Below are positions 47,901 through 57,819 of a DNA stretch of 64,000 nt, in pieces. How positions within the stretch are numbered: position 1 is the first letter of the stretch; the number at the start of each line of letters is the position of its first letter. The stretch spans positions 40,408,839-40,472,838 of the forward strand of contig OV121091.1 of NCBI GenBank assembly GCA_921293015.1. Reading direction: 5' to 3'. The stretch is from Phorcus lineatus. Taxonomy: Eukaryota; Mollusca; Gastropoda; Trochida; Trochidae. The notes beneath the pieces were generated by a model. That model was not told where the DNA came from and made no database searches. It saw only the letters and a list, made by a program, of their open reading frames with translations. The translations under genes and the position numbers were made by a program.

Positions 47901-50900
47901 CTCAATCAAATCAACGTCTCTAATAATTCAACCACATAATTTTTCTGAGGCCACAAACTCTAATCAGTTCAAATAATTTGACCATGTGCCAAAATTCATT
48001 GTGAGTGAGTGGGTTGGGGTTTAACGTGCTTTGAACACTATTTCAGTTATTAAAATTCATTGTTGATGTTCCAATAATTCAACAATGGTTTTAACATCAT
48101 TAATTATTTTGCCAAAAAAGGAGATGTATAAACAGAATTTCATACCCTAATTATATGCAGATGAAGTTTTTTTTTTTTTTAAGGCAATTGGCCCATGTAC
48201 AAAAACAATAATCATGATACAGTTTACATGCCAATAAACAGACATTTAACTATCAGTTTATAACAGATCAACATTTAAAAGCAAACTTGATAAATTGTGC
48301 ACAAAGGACATCATGATAAGACAATGTATTAACAAATAATTGACAGAAAACACCTCAAGCATTGTGGCGTTGCTGTCTAGTACACTGATTCAACTTCCTT
48401 GAGTTTTTGGTGGTTATAATGTTAGGACATTCAGTCAAGGCTAACATAACAGGCAAGAGGGTAAAATAATTGTCCTGAAATCTGAAGAGAGTTAAACTGA
48501 GCGTGTTTGATTTTGCAGAGGGATGAACATGCAGGGAATGGCGGTGACCCGGAACTCCAAGATAGAACAGTTCCACAAGAAGAAGGAGAGGGAGAAGAAG
48601 ATGAAGGAACTATTTTCTCTCATGCAGAAGGAAACTGTGGATGATGAAGTCAAGGTATTCATACATCCATCTTCTTGTATACTGTAAAATCATTTATTTT
48701 CGCGCAAACATAAAAAATGACTGACTCGTGGGGTATAATTTTCGTGCATATCGACTAAGCAATAGCAAAAATTTGGTGAGCAAAACTACATGCAACATTC
48801 AGAATAGATTACAGTGATACTAGTAGTAATTACCTGTCGGTTCTCATGTAATTGCTACGTCCATGTTACGATTTGTTGACAAAGTTATTGACTCGTATGT
48901 GACCTCGACACGTGACAAGCTTGGCCTATCAGATGATCAGAAAGCTCTGTGCATTTTTGATGACTACAAAGCCAATCGAACCGAGAGCTTGACTTGTGAT
49001 GACTGTGTTTGCACAACAAACAAAGTGCATATCGGCCTACACACTTGTGAGAGCTCTAATTAGTGACTCGTCATTAATGAATGAACCAAACATCCCTGTG
49101 AGTAATAAAATGTGTCAACCAATTTATTTGTCTGTTATTGTTTTTCTTCATGTTCATAACCATAATAATTCACGATGTTTTATTATTTGCGCGAGAAGCG
49201 CAAAAATTAAACCCCCGCGAAATATAATGATTTCACAGTAATTTCCCTCCTTTGATTAAGTATTCTAAATTTATTGCTGTGAATAAATACTAGTCATATT
49301 GGAAGTTGATTTCTTTACAAAGCACCCACTCTTTCTGATGAAAATGATTCTTAACAATCGTCTAAGCATGCACATCTTATTCTTTGGTTGTGATCCTTTA
49401 AAACCAGGAAAAGGAATGATTGATACTTGTTGAGTCAGCATGTGAAAAAGTTAAATTATCAATGATTTGCAGGGAGATAATTAGGTCAAATCTTTCATCA
49501 ACAGGGCTTAAAGTGAATTCCCTACTTATTCCTTCCCAGGTATCCACTGTTATGATTGGGTCGCATTGCTAATTTTCTCATTACTGATTGCCATAGTGTC
49601 TTGTTAAACATATGTGTGCATCTCAAAAGTGAAGGAACTCTAGTTTTTTCTAGCACTTTTTTACACAACTATCTTTATGATTGATCAACATCAGAGGTGA
49701 TGTGGAAAAGAACAACTTGACTAAAACCCTGTGTGGACAAAAATCTTATGGGTGATCCTGTTCTTGCTTGAAATGTTTTCTTTCAACGTCTCTGTCACTG
49801 GAGCATACAGAATGTCTTGGGTTCTGAATTTCAGCGTTGAACTAAAGACCTGTGCCAAAGTTATTTGTCACTTGACTTTATGTCCATAGATATCCATCTT
49901 AATTTTGTGTTGGCTAAAATAATTTTCTTGGGTTGAGTTTGATCTTTGTTAAACTTTGCAGGCTGAATTCAAATTATCTCAGCTTGAAGTAAATAATTCC
50001 ACTGACATGTTATGACTAATATTTTACTAATGTCATCAAATTTAGCTATATATATACATGATCTATGAAGGATAAAAGTTTCTCCATAGAGAGCCATGTT
50101 AAATGTTTTGACAATTTTCATATTTGTTGATAAAATGTTTTTATTCCTAAGATAACTAATTTATAGATTAAAACTAAATTTATGAGGTTGTAGCAAAGAG
50201 AATTCCTCATATATGATCAAAATGTGAGTTGTAAACAAAGCAAATTCAATCAATGAACATTATGTTCAGAAAGATGTAGTTCAACCCATTATGAACTTGA
50301 TATGTATCTGTTTCAGCGAGAGTATTACACAACCCTGCTGAAGAAGTGGGTGGATATTGGCATGGAGGAAATCGATAGTATTAACAGTAAGTACCAGAAA
50401 CATATGTAGATCTACATTAACCTTGAGTTGACTGTAGCTCAAAACACTGGTTCACCTACCTGAATTGATGTAACAATCTCGAGAAGTAAAACCGAGTTAA
50501 AGGGACAGATGAGGATACTTTTTAGTGCTTTGTTCATTAAGATCAATGTCATTTTGATTTGGGGGGGCCGGATAGCGCAGTTGTTGGCTCGTTCAGCTTC
50601 GGATCAAGCTGTCCGTGGTTCGAATCCCATCAGGGGCTCGGCAACTTTGTCTGGTTTGGGTACAATGCTTCTCTGAATTTCAGTGCAGTACCGCCCATGT
50701 TTCGCTAGTTCCAGCTGACGCTCGCAGGTTTCACCTCAATGCATAGCCACATTGGTGTTGCGGGCTTTCTCCCTGCAATAATACTAGCGGCCATGATATA
50801 AGTGAAATACACTTGGAAGCGGCTTTAAACCCCATATTGCCTCATATCACCTTATTTTGATTTGTTTCATGTTGTTAGAGTGTGTGGAACTTTCCATGTA

Positions 50901-53629
50901 CGAAACTTCTTCTTTTTGAGACAGTCTTTGCAAGAGCTTACCAGATGAAGTGGACATGGCATTTGATTTATCAGTTCTGAAAATACCTTGGTATTTACAG
51001 AAGCTGGGATTTAGACTGTCAGACATAACTTACTAACCTTATTGCAAAATGCACAATGGCCACTATGGAGGTGTATGCTGTATAGTTATATCATTTCTAT
51101 GTCCTCAATGACTGCTGAATTAACATCATGTGTCAATATTACTGTGTAGCGTGACCGTTTTTAAGACAGATTCTCATTGTTGCAGGTGAAATTCCAATCC
51201 TCGAGCACATGGCACGAATGAAAGCAGAACAGAAGAAGCATCCGGATGAAAAGAAGAGAGATTCACCACCTAAAAAGCCTGGAAGAGTGAGTCTTTGTAT
51301 CTCAAAACATTTCATGGTAATATCTCAGTTACCTGAATGATCTGCAGTAAACTCAGAAGGGTTGCACGTTTCTTATTTCTTATGATGAGGTAAGAATCAC
51401 GTCATGGACTTTAGAGGTGAGGTGAGGTGAGTTGGAGTTTAACGCCGCTTTCAAGATTATTTCACTTATATCACGGCTGCTAGTATTATTGCAGGGAGAA
51501 AGCCTGCAACACTATAGTGGCTATGCATTGCGGTGAAACCTGCGAGCATCGGCTGGAACTAGCGAACCATGGGTGGTACTGCGCTGAATTTCAGTGTAGC
51601 ATTGCACCTAAACCTGACTGCGTGTAGAACAGTTCTCTACTGCAGACAAAGTTGCTGAGCCCCTGGCGGGATTCGAACCACGGACCTCCTGATCCGAAGC
51701 CGAATGCGCTAACCACTGCGCTATCCCGCCCCCTCATGGACTTTAGAATTGTATCTCCTGTTGAGAACTTGTCTATGCACTCGTAGATTTGTGGTCAATG
51801 CTTTGTTTGAGTCATTATTAACCATCCATGACCCTAAGTTAGCAACTTCCAGTTGATGTTCAAAAGGTTTCTGTTTTTTTCAGGCTTTCTTGTAGCAATT
51901 ATACTAGCCACAATGTGAAATACTCTGAAAACTTTGTTATACCCAAATTCGACTATCTCCTCTCCAATTGATAACAAACAAAGAAATGAGATTTTTAAGA
52001 AGTTAAAATTAGATTGAAATAAAAGAGAAAGATTATTATTTAAGTATAAGTAGATAACTTCAATCTAGACTTTAATAAAATCATTTAAAATGGCAGCCGT
52101 TCCGCCCATTCATCTTGACCAAGGACATGGTTCAGAAGACTGTGTTTGGAGCGGGGTACCCATCACTTCCCACCTACACCATAGAGGAGTTCTACCAGCA
52201 GAAGGTTGATGATGGCACATTCCACGCACCAGAGTCTGCCATGGGCAAGTATGTGTCATCTTATAGTCTTAGTAAATCTTTTTCATGATGTTGCCTAGCT
52301 AATTCATCCTTGTATATGAGCTGTAGGTTTGTGTGTTTATAGTACATGCATCTTTTCAACATTTGATATGTATGTTTGCATTTCTGATGAGAGCAAGCTG
52401 CTGACCCTGAGCAAGCTGGGAGGTAGTAGTGAAAGGAGGTGATTCACTATAAGGAGTTATAGAAATACTATCATACATCCACAGTTTAAGGCTACAGGAC
52501 AAAAAAAAGCCTCAGTCGGAGCATTCAGATAAGAGTAAATGGGGGCAATGGAAATTGAATAAAGATATGGTCTAATGCTATCTCTGTTGCAGTTTAAGCT
52601 TGCGGGACCGAGCGGTGAACCCTGAGGAGATGGCGAGAGAGGAACAGCGGAAGAGGGTGATGGATAATGAGATATGTCTAACGAATCAATCGTCTCTGTT
52701 GCAGTTTAAGCTTGCAGGACCGAGCGGCTGACCCAGAGGAGGCAGCGAGGGAGGAGCAGGAGTACCTGGCGGAGCAGGAGAGGAAGGAGGAGATGGATGA
52801 TGAGGAGGAGTTGGCACGGAAACGCGAGATGGACGACTGGAAGGATGGTGAGAACATTTAAGAAGTTGATAATCAGATTAGAACAATTGTAATTGATGAC
52901 ACCTTTTTTTCTGGGAGCATCGTTTCAACACAGTTTCTTGTGTTTTTGTCAAACGCTGGAAGCTGTATTGAAATGTTGCAATCTTAGGTTAAAGAAGTTG
53001 TCATCCATTGCAACCATGGTGAAAATCTAAAACACTGATCAGTCATCATCCACAGGGGCGTGTATCGCCGAAAATTATAATAGTAATATATAGGCCTAAT
53101 GAAAAAAAAGGGTATCTCTACTATATAAATACTAGTATTTAAAAGATGAGATATCATGTTTTTATTTTAATTATATAATAATATTCTTATTTTCGGCGAT
53201 ACAAGTCCCTGTGTCAGCATCGAAATAGTTGGCAAAGTTAACAATAAACGCTTGTCTGACAGTTAAATACTCAATAAATTTAGGTGGGGCTATTTTCCAT
53301 GTGGCCAGCAAGCAAAGCTTACTTGTTCATTTCAGATAAAATAAGTGTTTTCATATTGAATGTCCATTCATTCATCTGCATTCACCAAATGTTAAAAATT
53401 GGTGAAATTTTAATTTATGTAATCTTTGTGTGGTATTCTTATTACACTATCATGTACAAGGATGATCAATATTATCTTTATGATATTTTTATAAATTAAA
53501 ACAGTTTCATGCAGTATTCAATGATAATGTTTTTGTCAGTTTCCCATAAGAATTTATAAATCATGTTTTACCTCTTATTGTTTTTCAGACCACAGACGAG
53601 GTTGGGGAAATAGGAAGAATATGTTGTGA
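44995..53629 (+). CDS. IGBP1: IGBP1 homologue (alpha4/TAP42), PP2A-family regulator, 10 exons
   Basis: Exons: 44995-45108, 46183-46295, 46618-46702, 46909-47024, 48519-48654, 50317-50386, 51186-51286, 52097-52248, 52705-52847, 53589-53629. All introns are GT-AG and the 1071 nt read through to TGA, giving 356 residues (human about 339). Family marks: LQELFEEIWKIYEFVD at the start, KYMLLPALLGFFN (exons 2-3), the TAP42 segment with RNSKIEQFHKKKEREKKMKE in exon 5, PFRPFILTKD and VFGAGYPSLPTYTIEEFY in exon 8, and DDWKDDHRRGWGNRKNM at the C terminus. The protein binds the catalytic subunits of PP2A, PP4 and PP6, stabilises them, and links them to TOR signalling in the cytoplasm. Exon 9 is Glu/Lys-rich and has a partial upstream duplicate. 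The start has a good context (AAGAATGG) and matches the usual family N terminus. Confidence 0.96.
47085..47620 (+). repeat. 170-bp tandem repeat element in IGBP1 intron 4
   Basis: Three units begin TTTCCGGAGCATAAC or close to it at 47158, 47329 and 47499. Each includes CATATCATGTAGATGTGCCT, a poly-T tract and CATGGCAACAGTTTG. They are preceded by a GC-richer leader (GTCGGGGAGACATACTGG, then CCGTCCGTGTCCGAGTCCG). This is the third unrelated tandem-core family in the window. A GGGGGGAGACAACTG motif near 47780 may belong to another end. Boundaries are approximate. Confidence 0.65.
48003..48052 (-). repeat. Fragment of a SINE 3' end
   Basis: GTGAGTGAGTGGGTTGGGGT, then TTAACGTGCTTTGAACACTATTTCA, is a diverged match to the tail region of the minus-strand SINE at 51416 (GTTGGAGTTTAACGCCGCTTTC). 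Only the 3' part is present, which is common for SINE/LINE tails. It lies in IGBP1 intron 4. Confidence 0.5.
48680..49240 (+). mobile_element. TA-flanked MITE carrying a DDE transposase remnant
   Basis: Ends are TACTGTAAAATCATTTATTT at 48680 and the complement of TACTGTGAAATCATTATATT at 49240, bounded by TA, in IGBP1 intron 5. These ends resemble a MITE family widespread in bivalves. The interior from 48863 encodes a 66-residue frame with VIDSYVTSTRDKLGLSDDQK and then ALCIFDDYKANRT. This resembles the block around the second catalytic Asp in pogo/Tigger/Jerky-type transposases (PxYxxxRxxLGLxxDQKALxIFDxFxxQxT). The frame then runs into unrelated sequence. So the element is an internally deleted transposon and not a random MITE. 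The remnant is non-functional. Confidence 0.7.
50561..50853 (+). mobile_element. tRNA-derived SINE, copy 1 (IGBP1 intron 6)
   Basis: The head has a tRNA-like A box (GGATAGCGCAGTTGTTGG) and B box (GTGGTTCGAATCCC). The body shares CTAGTTCCAGC, GCTCGCAGGTTTCACC, TGCATAGCCAC and CTTTCTCCCTGCAATAATAC with the second copy. The tail region is AGCGGCTTTAAACCCC. The target duplication ATTTTGATTTG is seen at 50551 and again at 50854. No canonical anticodon arm is preserved, so it is a SINE and not a tRNA gene. Confidence 0.88.
51416..51733 (-). mobile_element. tRNA-derived SINE, copy 2 (IGBP1 intron 7, antisense)
   Basis: The reverse strand reads GGGGCGGGATAGCGCAGTGG (A box), then GTGGTTCGAATCCCGCC (B box), the same body as copy 1, and ends GCGGCGTTAAACTCCAAC followed by a (TCACC)n tail. 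An exact 14-bp target duplication, TCATGGACTTTAGA, lies at 51402-51415 and 51734-51747, which proves a retrotransposed unit of 318 bp. This copy is the better preserved and could serve as the family reference. Confidence 0.93.
52593..52656 (+). pseudogene. IGBP1: Duplicated partial exon 9 of IGBP1 (exon 9a)
   Basis: The segment starting TTTAAGCTTGCGGGACCGAG, preceded by TCTCTGTTGCAG, is a tandem copy of the true exon 9 start at 52705 (same acceptor, same first 20 bases but one). It encodes LSLRDRAVNPEEMAREEQRK against LSLQDRAADPEEAAREEQEY in the real exon. A donor-like AGG|GTGATG lies at 52656/52657. Including 9a before 9 would shift the frame and meet a TGA after nine codons, and using 9a alone would lose the exon's C-terminal half. 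It may be a decoy, a relic, or a rarely used alternative exon. The duplication step is 112 bp. Confidence 0.75.
53051..53213. mobile_element. 163-bp MITE with 8-bp target duplication (IGBP1 intron 9)
   Basis: The ends are CACAGGGGCGTGTATCGCCG on the left and, on the right, the complement of CACAGGGACTTGTATCGCCG: 18 of 20 positions match, and the match continues as AAAA. Flanks are TCATCATC (53043-53050) and TCAGCATC (53214-53221), an 8-bp duplication with one mismatch. An 8-bp target and CACAGG ends fit hAT/P-like elements; the fold-back at 28434 also starts CACAGG. The interior is AT-rich and non-coding. Confidence 0.8.
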
Positions 53630-54343
53630 AGTTCATTCATGATCTAGGAAAAATATGTTAATCAAACTGTCAAATGTAAATGTCAACTTGCCCTTTTGCA
53701 ACATGTACCTGACACATTTGACTTTCAGGAGTTGTCTCCCTTTCTGCTTTGCTGAATTGCAAAAAGAACGAAACGGGTAATTCCATTCATAATTTCAAGT
53801 GAACAGTTAACTATGATATTTGGAAATACATAAAATGGCCTCCAATATTCTTTTATACAGAATAACACATCTGTCAGTATTCTGAAGGTTACCTGATGCT
53901 GGTTCAGTCAGTTTCTGATCAAACATCAAGTTGACATTTTTTATGACCTTGCATGTACTGAATTGTTGAGTAGGAGTTATTGATTTAATTGTACTGAACT
54001 TTGCACTGATTTTTTAATCTTTGATGTATGACTTTGATATCAATTTACAGATGTCCACATATATATTCAATACAAACTGGGGAGAATTCGAAGTATTGAA
54101 TTGAATGCCATTGTTGTTACTGTGTAAGGATTCAAAGTGTGAGATAACACTATTTTATAAATCATATTTTCTCATTTTGCTACAAAAGAGCTCTCTGTCC
54201 TTCCATGTTACGGTGCCTGCCAATCTCTGCTCAAACATGTCATGTAATGTCGTGTTGAATGAAGCTCACCCTGTTCTCATCATGTTGTCTATAGAGCTAA
54301 TTGTGACTTCCTGTTTCTGATCAGTTTCAACTTTAGAACTTGT

Positions 54344-54867
54344 TTAACCCTCGTATGACTTGTTGGGGTTTATTGGACCCCATGTGTATTTTTTTTTGCC
54401 TATAGTACATGAATAATTTTATGAGATTGAACCAGGCTTTGTGTATACAAATCAATCATATATACACAAGAAAAATGTCATTATTTTCTTATCCTTATTT
54501 TGTACTAATGTACATAATTTCAAAAGCTCATACCCCTTTTCCACCATATGGGGTCTATTACACCCCAGCGTTTAAAATGTCACAAATAGTAAATATTCAG
54601 TTACAATTTTCATAATAATTCTTAATGATGCATATCTGAAATGTGTCTTGAATAAGTTGGATATAAATTGAAATTTACATTTTTAAGTTCTGTTAGCCAA
54701 AGTTAAAACTAAAATGATATGCAAAATAGATATTAAAATCCTAAACCAACCAAATTGTTGTCTGGATAAAACAATTTAGGTGCCATCAGTGCAAGAATCT
54801 CTCTGCAGACTCCTAGTTCTCATTGGTAGTTAGTGTAAGTTTAAGGTGCTAGTGGTACGAGGGTTAA
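54344..54867. mobile_element. piggyBac-like MITE with TTAA target sites
   Basis: CCCTCGTA at 54348 and TACGAGGG ending at 54863 are inverted ends directly flanked by TTAA on each side (54344-54347, 54864-54867). TTAA with CCC ends is the piggyBac signature. Inside the left end, GGGGTTTATTGGACCCC forms a hairpin, and GGGGTCTATTACACCCC near 54550 is a related one. There is no transposase frame in the 516-bp element. Confidence 0.82.
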
Positions 54868-56838
54868 CAGAGTTCCTTTAGAACTGCATACATGTTTGTC
54901 ATTTTTCCCCCTGTGAATGTTTGGAAATGTATATATATATTATCTCTAAAGGCATATTATGAGTTGTCTTCCTTTCTTCTTTAATCTGAATTAGTGAGCT
55001 TTTTTATCTAAAAGTGTAAACTTTATGTGAAATTTATTTTTACGAAAATTACTATCATGTCCTTATTGCCGCCCTGTATTTAATTGTGTCTATAATGAAA
55101 GTTTATCTATTGACTTGAACCAAGAAATGTTTATTGTAACCATTTAATGGTAACCAATGTTTTTTTGCTTTCACTGAAATGGCACCTTAGTTGTTCATTG
55201 TTCATGCTACAAACTTATTTTTTGATGCTGAAAAAAATAGATTATGTGAAAAGTGGAATTTTAAACAAAATGGCTACAGATTTTCTTGTCATTGATGTTT
55301 ATAATGTTTCATGTTGTTATATTTGGTTATTTAATTCCCATTGATATTCAGATACTTCATCATTTGAATTGGATAGGTTAATTTTAGAGTGAGGAACTTA
55401 AAATTAAACTTACAAATTGTTTCAAAATAAACCTAGACTAGTCAGGCCATAATAAATAAGAACAGAAATTGTTTGAGGAATATTTAAAAAAATAATCATA
55501 ATATTGAATTTTGTCATTAATGTTCCTGGTATCAATAGATATAATCACATGTCGTGCTTTAGATATATGCAGTCATCCTCTTTTTCCATGCCATCAGCCT
55601 CCCTTTCACGTTGGCATTTCAGACTTAAACAGCCTACTTGTTTTCCAATTCAGAAAATGGACCACTTCGTAATAACCGGGGACCACTTGGTTTTTCTTCT
55701 TCTCTTTTGTAGTTTTGAGTTTTTTGTAAATTTGTTGTTCCCATTATGTTGTCATTGTCAATTAAATGCTTTGACTTACAGATTAGGATTTACAGAATGG
55801 TTAATCTTATCAATCTATCAGTTGAACTAGACACCATCATTTATTTGCAATGTTGATGACGTAATGACTAACTATTTCCCTAGACAAACTCGTGGTCCAA
55901 ATAATATAGCTTTAATTTGCCTTTATCTTTTAAAGCTTGAAGTTGCCCTCGAATTTCCTAATGCCTAACTCTTATCATCTTTGAACCATAGCGCAAATGG
56001 TAACAAGCACTGATCTCAACCTAAATCAAAATGATGCTGATGTGGTGATTGTAGATGTATATAAATGTTTAAGTATGTTTCTACTCAACAGAGGAGATTA
56101 CTTTTCTCATTGAACCTGTGTGTATTATGATCTTGTAGTAAATGACAAAATATGGAATTAAATTCTCACTGGTCCTAGGATTTAGCCAAGGAAGTCTTGG
56201 CTAAAGAAATGCACATTTGTTTATGAACAGTTTCATATAGTTCTTCGAAGTCATAGAATCACTTTTGTTAGGCAACTAAACTGAACTTATTATTCTTCAT
56301 GAGCAAAACTCTTATCACTTACACCAATGTTTCCTGTCGCGTCTACAAAGATTTTCATTTTTATGCTGGTTTTACAGTTAAGGGTGATACTGCTAATTGG
56401 CATCAGCCGTTTCAGATCAAAAGGCACCGAATCACGTGCACCCACTCGCGGGTGCGATATGCCGGAAATCTAGTAATTTAAGCGCCGATAATTATGACAG
56501 ACGCATTTTTCATTGGATTTATCAGCCTTTTTGTTCTTTCTGTATTTGAAAAAGGTAAGCATAAGCTATTTCATTTGCATATTCAGCTGGAAAATTTCAT
56601 GAGTTCTGCGTCATGACTTATGCGGAATGACATAAGGACTGACGCTTGACAAATACATAAGACAGGGTGTTTTAAACTTTCTTATTGAAGACTAGAATGC
56701 GTGCAGAGTTCTGAAAATTGTTGCAAATGTCAGGGGAGATTTTTCTGTGAGCAGTGAACTATTTGTCTGGCGTGCATTCAGTTTGCTTGCAAAAATGAGA
56801 CTATGACTTTAAGGGGCATTTTTAGAATCTGGAATGAT

Positions 56839-56953
56839 GAAGAAGAACAAGTTCTCATGTATATTCAACTTCGTCTTTGCAAGAAATGCAAGCTAGCAAG
56901 TGATACAAATGAATCAAATGAAGTTGACTATCCATAAAAACTTGTTCTTCTTC
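56839..56953. repeat. 115-bp inverted repeat
   Basis: GAAGAAGAACAAGTT (56839-56853) is the exact complement of 56939-56953. A second inner pair (ATATTCAACTTC and GAAGTTGACTAT) continues the stem with small bulges. The spacer is about 50 bases. It could be a tiny MITE or a hairpin RNA precursor; no target duplication is obvious. Confidence 0.55.
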
Positions 56954-57217
56954 AGCTCCATGCTTATTGTGAATTGTGAAAACTTACTTTTTATGTAAAC
57001 CTTAATATTTTTCCTGTTAAGAATTTCAAAAGTGAATTTGAGCCTAAGTTTAGAATTCTGTAAGCTATTTTAGCTTTTCAAAATTATCAACTCTTTAATT
57101 GCTTGATTAACCCAGAACCAGATTAACATGTTTAGACGAGTGCCATGAAAATACATATCTGTTCAGTGTATAGAGAAACAGTAATGTGCAATGTGTGATT
57201 GTGTGAACAATAGAGGG

Positions 57218-57819
57218 CTGAAACAGGTACCCTGTGGCCGTTATAACGAAGTGTTAACTTCAATAACAGATGGGTCCTAAGTCTTAGTAAGTAGTTCACC
57301 CTACTGAAACAGGTACCCTGTGGCCGTTATAACGAAGTGTTAACTTCAATAACAGATGGGTCCTAAGTCTTAGTAAGTAGTTCACCCTACTGAAACAGGT
57401 ACCCTGTGGGCGCTATAACAAAGTGTTAACTTCAATAACAGATGGGTCCTAAGTCTTAGTAAGTAGTTCACCCTACTGAAACAGGTACCTTGTGGGCGCA
57501 ATAACAAAGTGTTAACTTCAATAACAGATGGGTCCTAAGTCTTAGTAAGTAGTTCACCCTACTGAAACAGGTACCTTGTGGCCGTTATAACGAAGTGTTA
57601 ACTTCAATAACAGATGGGTCCTAAGTCTTAGTAAGTAGTTCACCCTACTGAAACAGGTACCCTGTGGGCGCTATAACAAAGTGTTAACTTCAATAACAGA
57701 TGGGTGTGAAGTCTTAGTAAGTAGTTCACCCTACTGAAACAGGTACCTTGTGGGCGCTATACCATAGTGGTAACTTCAATAACAGATGGGTTGGAACTCG
57801 TCAGAAGTAGTTAATCCTA
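57218..57819 (+). repeat. 86-bp minisatellite, 7 units
   Basis: CTGAAACAGGTACCCTGTGG begins units at 57218, 57304, 57390, 57476, 57562, 57648 and 57734, an exact 86-bp step giving 602 bp. Each unit carries the inverted pair AAGTGTTAACTT and a conserved AGTTCACCCTAC end. Variation is concentrated in the GTGGSCGYWATAACRAAG segment, where units fall into two alternating types. The last unit is the most diverged. It lies about 3.6 kb beyond IGBP1 with no gene near. Confidence 0.95.

Larger units (their letters stand above)
53630..57217 (+). other. IGBP1 3' UTR and downstream DNA
   Basis: After the IGBP1 stop no further exon is seen. The first AATAAA on the plus strand that I noticed is near 55425, with another at about 55451, so the 3' UTR could be about 1.8 kb and include the piggyBac-like MITE. 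This is inference. The rest is AT-rich with only short open frames that show no recognisable domain. Confidence 0.4.

Noticed and set aside
50566-50640. tRNA gene on the plus strand (A and B boxes present)
   Set aside because: The 3' half is followed by a conserved SINE body, tail and target duplication, and the cloverleaf cannot be completed, so it is a SINE head. The same applies to 51660-51733 on the minus strand.
57218-57819. CRISPR-like or regulatory array
   Set aside because: The whole 86-bp unit repeats without variable spacers; it is a minisatellite.
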